Positions 53,120-63,533 of a stretch of 64,000 nucleotides of DNA are shown piece by piece. Position numbers and translations under genes: made by a program. Origin of the DNA: Anaerolineaceae bacterium (lineage in GTDB: Bacteria; Chloroflexota; Anaerolineae; Anaerolineales; Anaerolineaceae). Under the pieces are notes generated by a model. It had not been told where the DNA came from. It did no database searches and saw nothing but the letters and a program-made list of their open reading frames with translations. Positions within the stretch are counted from its first letter, which is position 1. Every line of letters starts with the position of its first letter. Where the stretch lies: contig JAURZL010000007.1 of assembly GCA_030653365.1 (NCBI GenBank), forward strand, positions 186,001-250,000, in the 5' to 3' direction.

Positions 53120-55633
53120 ATGACAGAAAATCAAAAATTTCCACAAAAAATCTTTTACATATTAACAGGAATTGAAACTCTGATTGCGATTTTTTATCTT
53201 GTTAGTCTTCCGACTGATCCCAAAAATGTGATTTTCTTAGGACTTTCGTCCAATCGACTTTTTTTATTGTTGATGATGTTAATCATCCTCGTTATTAGTG
53301 TTTTTGGCTATATATCCGTAAATAAAAAACCAGAAGAACCAAAGTGGATCGAACGAACAAGATCATTTTTTAAGAAGTTTTATTTTATTTATCCAATAAT
53401 TCTGTTCGTTTGTTGGTTAATTATTCTTTTTCCAGCTTATCGGTTTGGCAAATATGAAGTTATTTACAGCCGTATTCAACCATTTCTGATTTTGTTATCA
53501 ATAATTATTTTTCAGTTTCAAATTTTGTTGAAATTAAAAATCACAAAAAACAAAATTGATTTTTTGAGCATTATTAATTGGAAAGTTTTTGGATTTTTTT
53601 CACTAATTATTGTAATTGTTTGGATATTTTTGGTGACAACAAGTATTGGACTGGATATAGATCATAATTTTTGGGGTGGAGCAGCTACTCCGATATTACC
53701 ATTGGTGCTTTACGTATCATTATTTGTTTCGTTTTTTCTCCTATTTATTAACAGTCAAAATAAGAGCAATAAAGAAAAAATAAATTGGATTATTAAAATC
53801 TTTCCGATTTTTTTATTTTTTTTCGCTATCATTATTTGGAATCTAGAACCATTTACCTCACATTTTTTTGCTCCCAAAGTCAGACCTCCCAATTATGAAT
53901 ATTATCCTTATTCGGATGCGCACATCTATGACATGACTGCTCAATCTTTGTTGAGTGGAGAAGGGTACATGAATAGGGGGTATGTCCAAAGACCTTTGTA
54001 TGGCTTCATGTTATTCATATTTCATACTCTAGTCGGACAGAAGTACCTAAATGTTGTTCTTTTACAAACCATTCTCTATGCTTTTTTCCCGGTTTTGATG
54101 TTTTATCTGGGTAAGAAACTATTTTCTCCGTTCATTGGAATCTCTTTAGGTGTGCTAATCGTTTTACGAGAATTGACAGCTTTCCAGGCCTCACCTTACA
54201 TGGAAATCGTCCACTCAAAGCTGTATATGACAGATAACTGGGCAAGTTTTTTTGCCTTGCTCATTACAATATTAGTAATAATTTGGTTCATGAATAAAGA
54301 AGAAAATCTTTTGCTTTTGGTTCTTATAGGTGCGACTATGGGGATCAGCTTGCTGATGAGATTAAATTTATTGCTAATATTTATACCAGTATTTGCGACT
54401 GTCTTTTTAAAAAATATAAAAAATTTCAAAATTAGATTATTAAGAATTGGAATCCTAGGGTTATCAACATTTATTATTTTATTGCCCTGGATGTTTAGAA
54501 ATTATTATCAAATTGGGGAATTTGGGATTGAACCTCAAAAATTCCGAATGGTAATTGAAACCAGGTTTGACATTGATGAAAATTCAAATTCAAGTGAATC
54601 AGGAACAACAAAACCTTCTCAAATGGTAATGCCTGAAAATAATAAAAATATTTTTCTTAATATGATCGATACATATAGTGTTCTCAACATATTAAAATTC
54701 ACAACTGCGAATTTTTTACATAATGAAATCCATTCTGTGCTTATTTTTCCGAATTCAATCTTTGCTGAATCTATCAGAGGGGTTATAAAGAATAATGATT
54801 TTATACAAGAAAGCTGGTTAGGGGAGATAAATTCAAGGCAGTTTATAGCAATTATTATCAATTTGCTGTTCATTGGCCTGGGAATTTCTATCAGTTATAA
54901 GAAATTTGGATGGTTTGGGTTATTTCCTTTGTTTATCCATCTCTTTTACAATTTGTCGAATGGTTTTGCGAGGGTTTCAGGTTGGCGCTATGTCATTGTG
55001 ACAGATTGGGTGGTAATTTTATATTATCTGGTGGGATTGATTTTGGTAATTTCTCACATATTTTACAAAATTAATTTGAGTAAAATAAACCCACAATTAA
55101 TTATTAATGATAATTCTGAATTGCATTTTGAAGATGAAAAAACCAACAAGAAATTATCTCTGATGGGAATAATCTTTGTTTTTATCGTTTCAATTGGAAT
55201 GATTTTTCCAGAGCTATTAATAAATCAAAAATATGAAGGTGAAATCAGTAAAGAGATTTTTATCCAACAACTTATCTCACAGAATTTGCTTGAGGAAGCT
55301 TCTATTGTCGAAGCATTTTCAGATGATTCAGAATTGGTTTACATTCACACCAAAGCTTTTTATCCGAGGTATTTTGATCCTGGGGAAGGTGAACCAGGAT
55401 TTAATATTGAATGGCTCCAATCAAAAGAATTTGGACAACTCGGTTTCATGATCATCACACCACAATTGGCTGGTGGTAATATCAAAATTAGTCGACCTCC
55501 AGATAATTTTCCCAATGATTCAGAAATTTATATCATTGGAAAATGGGTGGAATCTAAATTCATGCGATTTATAACTAGTGAAGCAATTTTTATCCCTAAG
55601 ATGAATCAAATCATCTTAGCAACTGAACAATAA
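53120..55633 (+). CDS. GT39/ArnT-like polytopic membrane glycosyltransferase
   Basis: 837 aa with about 15 membrane helices. The hallmark is the first extracytoplasmic loop, YPYSDAHIYDMTAQSLLSGEG followed by QRPLYGFMLF, which matches the DxxxY...G motif of PMT/ArnT family enzymes that use polyprenyl-phosphate sugars. A C-terminal soluble domain of about 130 residues follows the last helix. It probably modifies the surface glycan. The longer frame from 53072 starts upstream of the predicted promoter and is rejected. Confidence 0.72.
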   Translation: MTENQKFPQKIFYILTGIETLIAIFYLVSLPTDPKNVIFLGLSSNRLFLLLMMLIILVISVFGYISVNKKPEEPKWIERTRSFFKKFYFIYPIILFVCWLIILFPAYRFGKYEVIYSRIQPFLILLSIIIFQFQILLKLKITKNKIDFLSIINWKVFGFFSLIIVIVWIFLVTTSIGLDIDHNFWGGAATPILPLVLYVSLFVSFFLLFINSQNKSNKEKINWIIKIFPIFLFFFAIIIWNLEPFTSHFFAPKVRPPNYEYYPYSDAHIYDMTAQSLLSGEGYMNRGYVQRPLYGFMLFIFHTLVGQKYLNVVLLQTILYAFFPVLMFYLGKKLFSPFIGISLGVLIVLRELTAFQASPYMEIVHSKLYMTDNWASFFALLITILVIIWFMNKEENLLLLVLIGATMGISLLMRLNLLLIFIPVFATVFLKNIKNFKIRLLRIGILGLSTFIILLPWMFRNYYQIGEFGIEPQKFRMVIETRFDIDENSNSSESGTTKPSQMVMPENNKNIFLNMIDTYSVLNILKFTTANFLHNEIHSVLIFPNSIFAESIRGVIKNNDFIQESWLGEINSRQFIAIIINLLFIGLGISISYKKFGWFGLFPLFIHLFYNLSNGFARVSGWRYVIVTDWVVILYYLVGLILVISHIFYKINLSKINPQLIINDNSELHFEDEKTNKKLSLMGIIFVFIVSIGMIFPELLINQKYEGEISKEIFIQQLISQNLLEEASIVEAFSDDSELVYIHTKAFYPRYFDPGEGEPGFNIEWLQSKEFGQLGFMIITPQLAGGNIKISRPPDNFPNDSEIYIIGKWVESKFMRFITSEAIFIPKMNQIILATEQ

Positions 55634-55644
55634 ACGAGGATATA

Positions 55645-56193
55645 ATGATTTTTAATGAATTACCGTTAACTGATTTATTCTTAATTAAGCCAAGAATATT
55701 TGAAGATGATAGAGGATTTTTTTATGAGAGCTTCCATCAAGGAAAATTTCAAATTAATGGAATTGATATCAATATTGTGCAACAAAACCATTCGGGTTCG
55801 AAAAAGAATATATTACGGGGATTACATTACCAGATAAAAAATAGCCAGGGGAAACTTGTTCGGGTTCTAAAAGGTGAAGTTTTTGATGTTGCCGTCGATT
55901 TACGAAAATCATCTCCCACTTTTGGTTGTTGGGAAGGAATTAATCTGAGTGATGAGAATAAAAATGAATTATGGATACCTCCTGGATTTGCCCACGGATT
56001 TTACGTGTTAAGTAATTGGGTTGAAGTTGAGTACAGTACAACAGATTTTTATGATCCACAAAGTGAGCGCACAATCATATGGAATGACCCGGAATTGAAC
56101 ATCAAGTGGCCAATTCCAGATGGTGAAAAACCAATTTTGTCCGACAAAGATAGTCAAGGAAAATTATTTAAGGATGCAGAAATCTATGAATGA
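55645..56193 (+). CDS. rfbC: dTDP-4-dehydrorhamnose 3,5-epimerase
   Basis: 182 aa cupin. FEDDRGFFYESFHQGKF, the catalytic histidine in LRGLHYQIKN, KLVRVLKGEVFDVAVDLRKSSPTFG and PPGFAHGFYVLSNWVEVEY are RmlC signatures. Third step of dTDP-L-rhamnose synthesis. The ATG is preceded by CGAGGATATA. It overlaps rfbB by 8 nt. Confidence 0.96.
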   Translation: MIFNELPLTDLFLIKPRIFEDDRGFFYESFHQGKFQINGIDINIVQQNHSGSKKNILRGLHYQIKNSQGKLVRVLKGEVFDVAVDLRKSSPTFGCWEGINLSDENKNELWIPPGFAHGFYVLSNWVEVEYSTTDFYDPQSERTIIWNDPELNIKWPIPDGEKPILSDKDSQGKLFKDAEIYE

Positions 56194-57265
56194 ACCAAAA
56201 AATATTTTAATTACTGGTGGAGCTGGGTTTATAGGTTCAAATTTTATTCACTATGTTATCGATCATGAACCTTTATGGAATATTATAAATTTGGATTTAT
56301 TGACTTATGCTGGACATTTAGAAAGTCTATCGGACATACCAAATAATAATTACACCTTTATTCAAGGTGACATTTGTGATAAGGAATTAGTAGAAAAAAT
56401 TCTGAATGACTATCAAATCGACACGATAATACATTTTGCAGCTGAATCCCATGTTGATCGTTCAATTGAAGGACCAGGAGCCTTTATACAAACCAATATT
56501 GTGGGGACTTATAATTTACTTGAAGTTGCCCGACAGTATTGGAAGAATAATGGTGGATATGATGGAAAACGATTCCATCACGTTTCGACTGATGAAGTCT
56601 TTGGAATGTTAAAGTTGAGTGATCCCGCATTCACTGAGGTTACTCCTTATTCCCCTAATTCTCCCTATGCTGCTTCAAAAGCATCCAGCGATCATTTGGT
56701 TCGGTCATACCAACACACATTTGGGTTACCTAGCACCATCACGAATTGTTCCAATAATTATGGTCCTTATCAATTTCCGGAAAAATTAATCCCACTCATC
56801 ATCCTGAATGCTGTGAACGGAAAACCATTACCAATTTATGGAGATGGGCAACAGATAAGAGATTGGCTTTTTGTTGAAGATCATTGTGAAGCAATAATCA
56901 CAGTCTTGAAAAATGGGGTAGTGGGGGAAACATATAATATTGGAGGGGAAAACCAATTCCCGAATATCGAAATTGTTAAAGAGATCTGTCGATTAATTGA
57001 TGAATATTTGCCAGAATCCCCTCATTTTCCCCATGAAAAATTAATCACTTTTGTAAAAGACCGCCCTGGCCATGATTTTCGATATGATATGAATATCTCC
57101 AAAATTCGTAGAGAGTTAGGATGGTCACCAAAATTTTCGTTAATAACAGGCTTGGCTTATACTGTTAAATGGTACTTAAATAATCAGGATTGGATTGAGA
57201 AAGTAGCCGGTGATCAAGTCTTTTCTGATTGGATTACTAAAAATTATCAAAAGAGGGAGAAATAA
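56186..57265 (+). CDS. rfbB: dTDP-glucose 4,6-dehydratase
   Basis: 359 aa extended [22 protein letters not shown] binds NAD; the catalytic motifs are VSTDEVFG and [12 protein letters not shown] (Tyr/Lys); [15 protein letters not shown] and [17 protein letters not shown] complete the RmlB signature. Second step of dTDP-rhamnose synthesis. The ATG at 56186 overlaps rfbC; the longer frame from 56120 lies within rfbC. Confidence 0.96.
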   Translation: MNEPKNILITGGAGFIGSNFIHYVIDHEPLWNIINLDLLTYAGHLESLSDIPNNNYTFIQGDICDKELVEKILNDYQIDTIIHFAAESHVDRSIEGPGAFIQTNIVGTYNLLEVARQYWKNNGGYDGKRFHHVSTDEVFGMLKLSDPAFTEVTPYSPNSPYAASKASSDHLVRSYQHTFGLPSTITNCSNNYGPYQFPEKLIPLIILNAVNGKPLPIYGDGQQIRDWLFVEDHCEAIITVLKNGVVGETYNIGGENQFPNIEIVKEICRLIDEYLPESPHFPHEKLITFVKDRPGHDFRYDMNISKIRRELGWSPKFSLITGLAYTVKWYLNNQDWIEKVAGDQVFSDWITKNYQKREK

Positions 57266-57267
57266 AA

Positions 57268-58146
57268 ATGAAAGGAATCATCCTGGCAGGGGGTAAAGGG
57301 ACTCGATTGTATCCACTAACTCTTGCAGTAAGTAAGCAAATGTTACCTGTATATGATAAACCCATGATCTATTATCCATTATCAATGTTGATGTTAGCTG
57401 GAATTCGAGAAATTCTGGTTATCAGTTCTCCTGAAGATTTACCTATGTTCAGACGTTTGTTAGGCTCTGGGGAGCAGTGGGGTGTCAAATTTTCGTATGC
57501 TGAACAAGCTACACCTCGTGGATTAGCAGATGCTTTTATTGTGGGTCAGGATTTCATTCAGTCTGAACCAGTGGCTTTGATTTTGGGCGATAATATTTTC
57601 TATGGAAGGGGGCTGGGCAAGATTTTGCAAGCTGCTGCAGATAGGAAGGATGGAGCGACGATCTTTGCTTATCCAGTTCGTGATCCTGAACGATACGGTG
57701 TGGTTGCCTTCGATTCTTCAGGGAAAGCATATAGCATTGAGGAAAAACCCTCCAAACCCTTATCCAATTATGCGGTACCAGGAATTTATTTTTATGACTC
57801 AAAAGTGACCGAATATGCAATCAATTTAAATCCATCCCCCAGAGGAGAAATTGAGATAACGGATATCAATCGATTGTATTTATCTCAAAAAAAATTGTTT
57901 GTTGAATTGCTTGGTAGAGGAATCGCCTGGTTGGATGCTGGTAAGCATGAGGCTCTTTTACAAGCCTCGACATTTGTTCAAACGGTCCAGGAGAGACAGG
58001 GAATGATGATCTCCTGCCCTGAGGAGATTGCATTTCGCAAGGGTTTTATCACGATCGAACAGTTAATTTCATCAGCCAAACAATATGAAGGCAATGGGTA
58101 TGGCCAATATTTGTTAGATCTTGGTGCTGAGTTTACAAAATTATGA
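57268..58146 (+). CDS. rfbA: Glucose-1-phosphate thymidylyltransferase
   Basis: 292 aa. [17 protein letters not shown] is the pyrophosphorylase signature, with [16 protein letters not shown] and [10 protein letters not shown] following as in RmlA. It makes dTDP-glucose, the first step of dTDP-rhamnose synthesis, and is usually inhibited by the end product. AGAGGGAGAA precedes the ATG. The rfbD start overlaps the stop by 4 nt. Confidence 0.97.
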   Translation: MKGIILAGGKGTRLYPLTLAVSKQMLPVYDKPMIYYPLSMLMLAGIREILVISSPEDLPMFRRLLGSGEQWGVKFSYAEQATPRGLADAFIVGQDFIQSEPVALILGDNIFYGRGLGKILQAAADRKDGATIFAYPVRDPERYGVVAFDSSGKAYSIEEKPSKPLSNYAVPGIYFYDSKVTEYAINLNPSPRGEIEITDINRLYLSQKKLFVELLGRGIAWLDAGKHEALLQASTFVQTVQERQGMMISCPEEIAFRKGFITIEQLISSAKQYEGNGYGQYLLDLGAEFTKL

Positions 58147-59021
58147 AAATTTTTCTACTAGGATCAAATGGTCAATTAGGATATGAAGCAACCAGAACTC
58201 TATTTTGTTATGGTGATTTAATTGCTGTCGATTATCCTGAGATTGATTTCACCAAACCAAGGGATGTCATCAGCTTGATTAATCAAGTCAAGCCGGATTT
58301 AATTTATAACGCTGTTGCATACACTGATGTTGATCGAGCTGAGCAGGAACCAGAAAAAGCGATGCTGGTCAACTGTCACACTCTTGGAGAAATTGCAAAA
58401 TATTGCAAGGAAAACATTGTCCCATTCATCCACTTTTCAACAGATTATGTCTTTGATGGGCAAAAAAATGATTTATATACCGAAGATGATATCCCAAATC
58501 CAATAAATGTTTATGGCAAATCTAAATTTGAAGGTGAACAGGCCATCATTGAGAGTCAATGTCCAAATGTGATAATTAGAACCAGTTGGGTGTACAGTAT
58601 GCGAGCAGGTGGTTTTGTTAAAAAGGTGATCAATTGGGCTCAAAAAAATGAAGAATTGAGAATTGTTGATGATCAGATTGGTAACCCGACCTGGGCAAGG
58701 ATGTTAGCAATCCTTTCAGCTAAATTTATTCTAAGTTCAAAGTTTGAAACCCTCAAATTCCTGGAAAAGAATCACGGAGTTTTTCACCTTGCAGGTGGTG
58801 GCTACACATCAAGATATGAATGGACGAAATCGATAATCAATCATATTCCAAAGGATATCTCAGTAAAAGTGAAGAAAATTAACCCTGCAAAATCACATGA
58901 GTTTCCTACCCCAGCCACGAGGCCCATGTTTTCTGCATTAAATTGTGAAAAATTTGAAAACACATTTTCCATAAAAATTCCTGAGTGGGAAACCTCCCTC
59001 AAATTAATGCTTGAGGGTTAA
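58143..59021 (+). CDS. rfbD: dTDP-4-dehydrorhamnose reductase
   Basis: 292 aa [18 protein letters not shown] binds [37 protein letters not shown] and [12 protein letters not shown] (Tyr/Lys) are RmlD motifs. Final step to dTDP-L-rhamnose. The order rfbC-B-A-D is a complete pathway. Confidence 0.96.
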   Translation: MKIFLLGSNGQLGYEATRTLFCYGDLIAVDYPEIDFTKPRDVISLINQVKPDLIYNAVAYTDVDRAEQEPEKAMLVNCHTLGEIAKYCKENIVPFIHFSTDYVFDGQKNDLYTEDDIPNPINVYGKSKFEGEQAIIESQCPNVIIRTSWVYSMRAGGFVKKVINWAQKNEELRIVDDQIGNPTWARMLAILSAKFILSSKFETLKFLEKNHGVFHLAGGGYTSRYEWTKSIINHIPKDISVKVKKINPAKSHEFPTPATRPMFSALNCEKFENTFSIKIPEWETSLKLMLEG

Positions 59022-59070
59022 TATCAGAGATTTGATGATATTTTCATTTTTTATTAAAATTGTTTTTGGA

Positions 59071-59079
59071 TGGTATAAT
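59071..59079 (+). promoter_or_regulatory. Extended -10 promoter directly before wzm
   Basis: TGGTATAAT, identical in all nine bases to the box before the DUF951 gene, ending 8 nt before the ATG at 59088. Leaderless-type start with no Shine-Dalgarno. Confidence 0.65.
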
Positions 59080-59087
59080 TTTTCTCG

Positions 59088-59936
59088 ATGACGACCATAA
59101 CATCTCAAAAATCACTCGAAGACACTCAAATTTATGATTCCTCGAAACACAATAACCGCCCGCTGCTTGAACTCAAAGAAGCATGGCAATATCGTGATTT
59201 AGTTTTTTTTCTGGTGAGAAGAGATATTACAGCTCGGTATAAACGCTCAGTTTTGGGAATAGCCTGGACGATGCTTAATCCACTGGGGATGATGATTGTT
59301 TTATCAATTGTCTTTTCTCAGGTATTTCGTGTTGCTATGGAGAACTACCCGGCTTATGTTCTGAGTGGAATAATTGCCTGGACATTTTTTTCCCAAACCA
59401 GTGCCAGTTCCATCAGTGTCATGGTATGGGGGGGAGATCTTTTTCAACGAATCTATATTCCACGTTCCATTTTTGCAATCTCTACAATTATGACTGGAGT
59501 AGTCAACCTGATCTTGTCGCTTATCCCATTGCTTGCTGTGATGCTTGTTACCAAAGTACCACTTTCCTTTACAATTCTCCTTGCACCGGTTGGTATGCTA
59601 TTCCTTGCGATGTTCAGCCTGGGGATTGGACTATTACTATCAACCGTTGGTATTTATTTTGCAGATATCGTTGAAATGTACGCTATTATTTTAACAGCCT
59701 GGATGTATCTGACACCTATCATTTATCCTTTAAGTATTCTCCCTGAGAATGTGCAGGGTTGGTTACAGTTTAATCCTATGGTACATCTTATTGAATTTTT
59801 TCGTAGTCTGTTTTTCTATGGAGAAATACCAACAATGGAAATGTGGCTGATCTCTTTTGGCATCTCAATAGGAACACTGCTGCTCGGTTGGTTGGTTTTT
59901 ACGGAGAAATCGGATGAATTTGCATATCGCACCTGA
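59088..59936 (+). CDS. wzm: Polysaccharide ABC exporter permease (Wzm-like)
   Basis: 282 aa ABC-2 type permease with six membrane helices. YRDLVFFLVRRDITARYKRSVLGIAWTMLNPLGMMIVLSIVFSQVF is the typical Wzm/TagG N-terminal signature, and a WMYLTPIIYPLSILPENVQGWLQFNPMVHLIEFFR segment closes the domain. It exports undecaprenyl-linked glycan together with Wzt. The Wzt gene overlaps it by 23 nt. Confidence 0.93.
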   Translation: MTTITSQKSLEDTQIYDSSKHNNRPLLELKEAWQYRDLVFFLVRRDITARYKRSVLGIAWTMLNPLGMMIVLSIVFSQVFRVAMENYPAYVLSGIIAWTFFSQTSASSISVMVWGGDLFQRIYIPRSIFAISTIMTGVVNLILSLIPLLAVMLVTKVPLSFTILLAPVGMLFLAMFSLGIGLLLSTVGIYFADIVEMYAIILTAWMYLTPIIYPLSILPENVQGWLQFNPMVHLIEFFRSLFFYGEIPTMEMWLISFGISIGTLLLGWLVFTEKSDEFAYRT

Positions 59937-60723
59937 TCAATTTACCATGAACAAATTAAGCATGGAATTACCTGAGAATATTGCAGTGGTCTTAGAAGAT
60001 GCTACGGTGCGTTATCGAATTCCTCGTGAGCGTTATCGAACATTTAAGGAATTTGCTATTCGGAGAGTACAAGGCAAGGTGCATTTCGATGAATTGTTGG
60101 CACTGGATAAAGTCAATTTACAGATTCAAAAAGGCGAGGTTTTTGGACTGATCGGTGCAAATGGAGCTGGAAAGACCACCTTATTACGCCTGGTTGCGAG
60201 GGTAATGCGACCTACGAGTGGCAGAATTGTAGTTTATGGACGAGTGGCTCCATTATTAGCAATGGGGGCAGGTTTTCATCCGGAATTAACCGGCAGAGAA
60301 AATGTGTATCTCAATGGAGCTTTACTTGGGTATACTCGCCATGAAATTGAAGAGCTTTTCGATGAAATCGTTGATTTTGCGGAATTGCGTGATTTTATTG
60401 ATGCACCATTGAGAACATATTCTTCCGGTATGATGGCACGTTTGGGCTTTTCTGTGGCTACAGCAAAAATCCCGGACATCTTAATTTTGGACGAGGTACT
60501 TTCTGTTGGAGATATTGCCTTCCAGGAGAAGAGTGGCAAACGAATCAAACAATTTCAAGAACACGGAGCAACTACGCTCTATGTATCTCATAGTATGAAG
60601 AGCATTGAAGGTATGTGTAATAGAGTTGCATGGGTAGATCATGGAAAAATTAAAATGGTAGGAGATACAAAAGAGATTATTGAACAATTTCAATTATTTA
60701 TGAATATTGAGGTATCTGCTTGA
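59914..60723 (+). CDS. wzt: Polysaccharide ABC exporter ATPase (Wzt-like, short form)
   Basis: 269 aa. Walker A is GANGAGKTT, the signature is YSSGMMARLGFS, and Walker B is ILILDEVLSVGD. The Wzt/TagH-specific N-terminal region VRYRIPRERYRTFKEFAIRR is present. The C-terminal carbohydrate-binding domain found in Wzt of E. coli O9a is absent, so export probably does not depend on a terminal cap. The ATG at 59914 has GGAGAAATCGG upstream. The 236-nt spacer after it is AT-rich, with no feature I recognise. Confidence 0.92.
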   Translation: MNLHIAPDQFTMNKLSMELPENIAVVLEDATVRYRIPRERYRTFKEFAIRRVQGKVHFDELLALDKVNLQIQKGEVFGLIGANGAGKTTLLRLVARVMRPTSGRIVVYGRVAPLLAMGAGFHPELTGRENVYLNGALLGYTRHEIEELFDEIVDFAELRDFIDAPLRTYSSGMMARLGFSVATAKIPDILILDEVLSVGDIAFQEKSGKRIKQFQEHGATTLYVSHSMKSIEGMCNRVAWVDHGKIKMVGDTKEIIEQFQLFMNIEVSA

Positions 60724-60959
60724 CTTAATCAAAATTCGACCTAAAAAATAGTTTGTCTTTTTAGTCTTGATAATTAATATTAAATTGTGTGGGAAATTTA
60801 TTAATGAATTAATCCAAATTGATATTCTATTAGAAATCTTTAATGAAATTTTTTCTCCGAATCGAGAAAAGAAATTGCTAGTTTATTAAGATTAAGTTTT
60901 TGAATATGATTAATATTACTAAGAAAAATTAAGACCAAAAAATGTAAGAAAAGTACTCC

Positions 60960-63368
60960 ATGAAAAATCAAATTAACGAAAAAAATCAAAAAGTTAATAA
61001 ATTGGACCAAAATATTTCTGTAAATGACAATTTAATTTCTGAATTAAGGAAACGTATTACAGAAGTCGAGACAAATTTATCAACTTTAGAGGATTACACT
61101 TCACAAAGAGAAAAAAAATTTCAAGAGATAAATTCAAAATTAGTAGAAATATATGGCAGTTCTGCTTGGAAAATTGTCCACAAATTTTGGACTATCCGCC
61201 TTTACTTTGTACCAAAAGGGAGCAAAAGAGAATTATTAGTAAAGAAAATACTTTCTTTATTTTCTAAAGTAAAAAATACAGAAATTATTGAAGGAAATGA
61301 ATTATTTGACAACCATAAAAATCTTGACAAACAAAAAAATAATGTTGACACTAAAATATTATCAACAAAAGATACTAAGGATGTTTATAAAATTGAAAAC
61401 TATATTTTTGATATCCAAAAATATAAAAACATTTATTTCCAACAATTAGCTATGGCAATAGATGAAAAAGATGAAAATTATATTGAAATTTCGGATAATG
61501 AACAAGAAATAACTAATTTAAACCTCAAGTTAATTGCTTTTTACCTACCCCAATATCATCCAATTCCAGAAAATGATGAATGGTGGGGAAAAGGGTTCAC
61601 CGAGTGGACGAATGTTTCAAAAGCAGTACCTCAATTTATGGGTCATTATCAACCTCATTTGCCAGGAGAATTGGGGTTTTATGATTTGCGTGTTCCAGAA
61701 GTTCAACGGAGACAGGTTGAATTAGCCAAAAAATATGGTATTTATGGCTTTTGTTTTTATTATTATTGGTTTAACGGTAAGAAATTATTAGAACAACCTT
61801 TAGATAAGTTTATTTCAGATATTGAAATCGATTTCCCTTTCTGTCTTTGTTGGGCAAATGAGAATTGGACAAGGAGATGGGATGGCCTTGAAGAAGATAT
61901 TTTAATTGAACAAATTTACTCGGAAGAGAATGATCTTCTGCTAATTAATGATATTTCAAAATTCTTTGAACACCCAAATTATATAAAAATTGATGGGAGA
62001 CCAATTCTCATAGTGTATCGAGCACAAAATCTTCCGAATCCTACTCTCACTGCCAAAACGTGGCGAAAGTATTGTTTAGATAAATTTATAGGGAATCCTT
62101 ATTTGGTTCTTGCTCAAACCTTTGGATATTCAGGGAATCCCAATTTAATTGGTTTTGATGCTGTAGTTGAATTTCCTCCTTTCGGAGCAAATCTAATTGA
62201 TATTCAACCCAAAGTCGAATGGCTATCTCCCGATTTTTCTGGTTTTCTGTATGATTACCAAGAAGTTGTGAATTCATTAATAACAAAACCAAAAGTGGAT
62301 TACCAGGTTTTTAAAACCGTAATGCCATCCTGGGATAATACACCTAGAAAGAATAAAAAAGGAAGCATATTTTTTGGTTCTACCCCTTGGATATATCAAA
62401 GATGGTTATCTCAAATAATCAAACAAACAAAAAATTTCCAGAAACCAGAAATGCAATATGTCTTCATTAACGCATGGAATGAATGGGGAGAAGGTGCTTA
62501 TTTAGAACCAGATAGAAAATTTGGTTATGCATACCTAAATGCAACAAGGAAATCATTAATTTTTTCAAAAAATATCTTTCCTTATATTAATTTATTAAAA
62601 AATGAAAATATTAAAAAAAGTAATGATATTGCAGTTATGTTTCATCTCTATTATCCTGAGTTATGGCAAGAATTCTTAATATATTTATCAAATTTAGATT
62701 CTGATTTCGACCTCTTTGTCTCGATTCCCAATAATGTGAAAATAGATAAAAATATTATTTATAATCATTTTTCAAATGCGAAAATCTTTGAATATGAAAA
62801 TCGAGGTAGAGATATTGCTCCATTTTTGGAGATTTTTAATTATTTAGTAAATCTAGATTACAAATTAATTTGTAAACTTCACACTAAAAGGTCGACTTAT
62901 TTAGATAATGGAGATCTTTGGAGGAAAAGTTTATTAGATGGAATTATTGGTTCCAAAGAAATTGTGAAATCAATTATTGATTTATTCAACAATAACAGCG
63001 AAATTGGTATGGTTTGTTCATATGGTAATGTTTTATCATCAGAGAGATTTATGGGATCAAATGCACAACAATTTGAAAAATTAATTAATACTTTGGATAT
63101 TCCGTATAATAAAGAAATTTTTCCTTTTATTTCAGGTTCAATGTTTTGGTTTCGACCATTAGCAATTTATCCTTTTGGTTTTTATAACTTGAAAATAGAC
63201 GATTTTCAAACTGAAATCGGGCAAAAAGATGGAACGTTAGCTCATGCAATTGAACGAATTTTTGGATTATTAAATAAAATTAATGGCTATGATATAGCTG
63301 AATCCAATGGAAAGGAAATAAAAGTTACTACAGAGTTTTTACATAGAAACTCATATCCAATTCTCTGA
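60960..63368 (+). CDS. Multidomain glycan protein: coiled coil, WbsX (GH99-like) and RgpF-like domains
   Basis: 802 aa. Residues 1-65 form a coiled coil, followed by YGSSAWKIVHKFW, a short motif often placed after coiled coils in surface-glycan glycosyltransferases. Residues about 190-530 are a WbsX/GH99-like domain: IAFYLPQYHPIPENDEWWGKGFTEWTNV, CWANENWTRRWDG and FINAWNEWGEGAYLEPD. Residues about 555-800 are an RgpF/DUF616-like domain: FHLYYPELW, NRGRDIAPFL, KLHTKRS and SGSMFWFRP. Both domains occur in rhamnan and O-antigen synthesis, which suits the dTDP-rhamnose genes upstream. The first ATG after an in-frame stop at 60945 is used. AT content is higher than in the neighbouring genes. Confidence 0.85.
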   Translation: MKNQINEKNQKVNKLDQNISVNDNLISELRKRITEVETNLSTLEDYTSQREKKFQEINSKLVEIYGSSAWKIVHKFWTIRLYFVPKGSKRELLVKKILSLFSKVKNTEIIEGNELFDNHKNLDKQKNNVDTKILSTKDTKDVYKIENYIFDIQKYKNIYFQQLAMAIDEKDENYIEISDNEQEITNLNLKLIAFYLPQYHPIPENDEWWGKGFTEWTNVSKAVPQFMGHYQPHLPGELGFYDLRVPEVQRRQVELAKKYGIYGFCFYYYWFNGKKLLEQPLDKFISDIEIDFPFCLCWANENWTRRWDGLEEDILIEQIYSEENDLLLINDISKFFEHPNYIKIDGRPILIVYRAQNLPNPTLTAKTWRKYCLDKFIGNPYLVLAQTFGYSGNPNLIGFDAVVEFPPFGANLIDIQPKVEWLSPDFSGFLYDYQEVVNSLITKPKVDYQVFKTVMPSWDNTPRKNKKGSIFFGSTPWIYQRWLSQIIKQTKNFQKPEMQYVFINAWNEWGEGAYLEPDRKFGYAYLNATRKSLIFSKNIFPYINLLKNENIKKSNDIAVMFHLYYPELWQEFLIYLSNLDSDFDLFVSIPNNVKIDKNIIYNHFSNAKIFEYENRGRDIAPFLEIFNYLVNLDYKLICKLHTKRSTYLDNGDLWRKSLLDGIIGSKEIVKSIIDLFNNNSEIGMVCSYGNVLSSERFMGSNAQQFEKLINTLDIPYNKEIFPFISGSMFWFRPLAIYPFGFYNLKIDDFQTEIGQKDGTLAHAIERIFGLLNKINGYDIAESNGKEIKVTTEFLHRNSYPIL

Positions 63369-63533
63369 TGAAAAATTGATTAGTGAATGATCTAATAGAT
63401 TTTTTTAGACAGGAATATTGTATAAATTTTTTTATAAATTTGGAATATACTGAAAACAAGAGTGAATGAGACTTTTTTAACAAATAAAAAACAATATCAT
63501 AATATCGACATATTTCTAATATAAAGGAATTTT

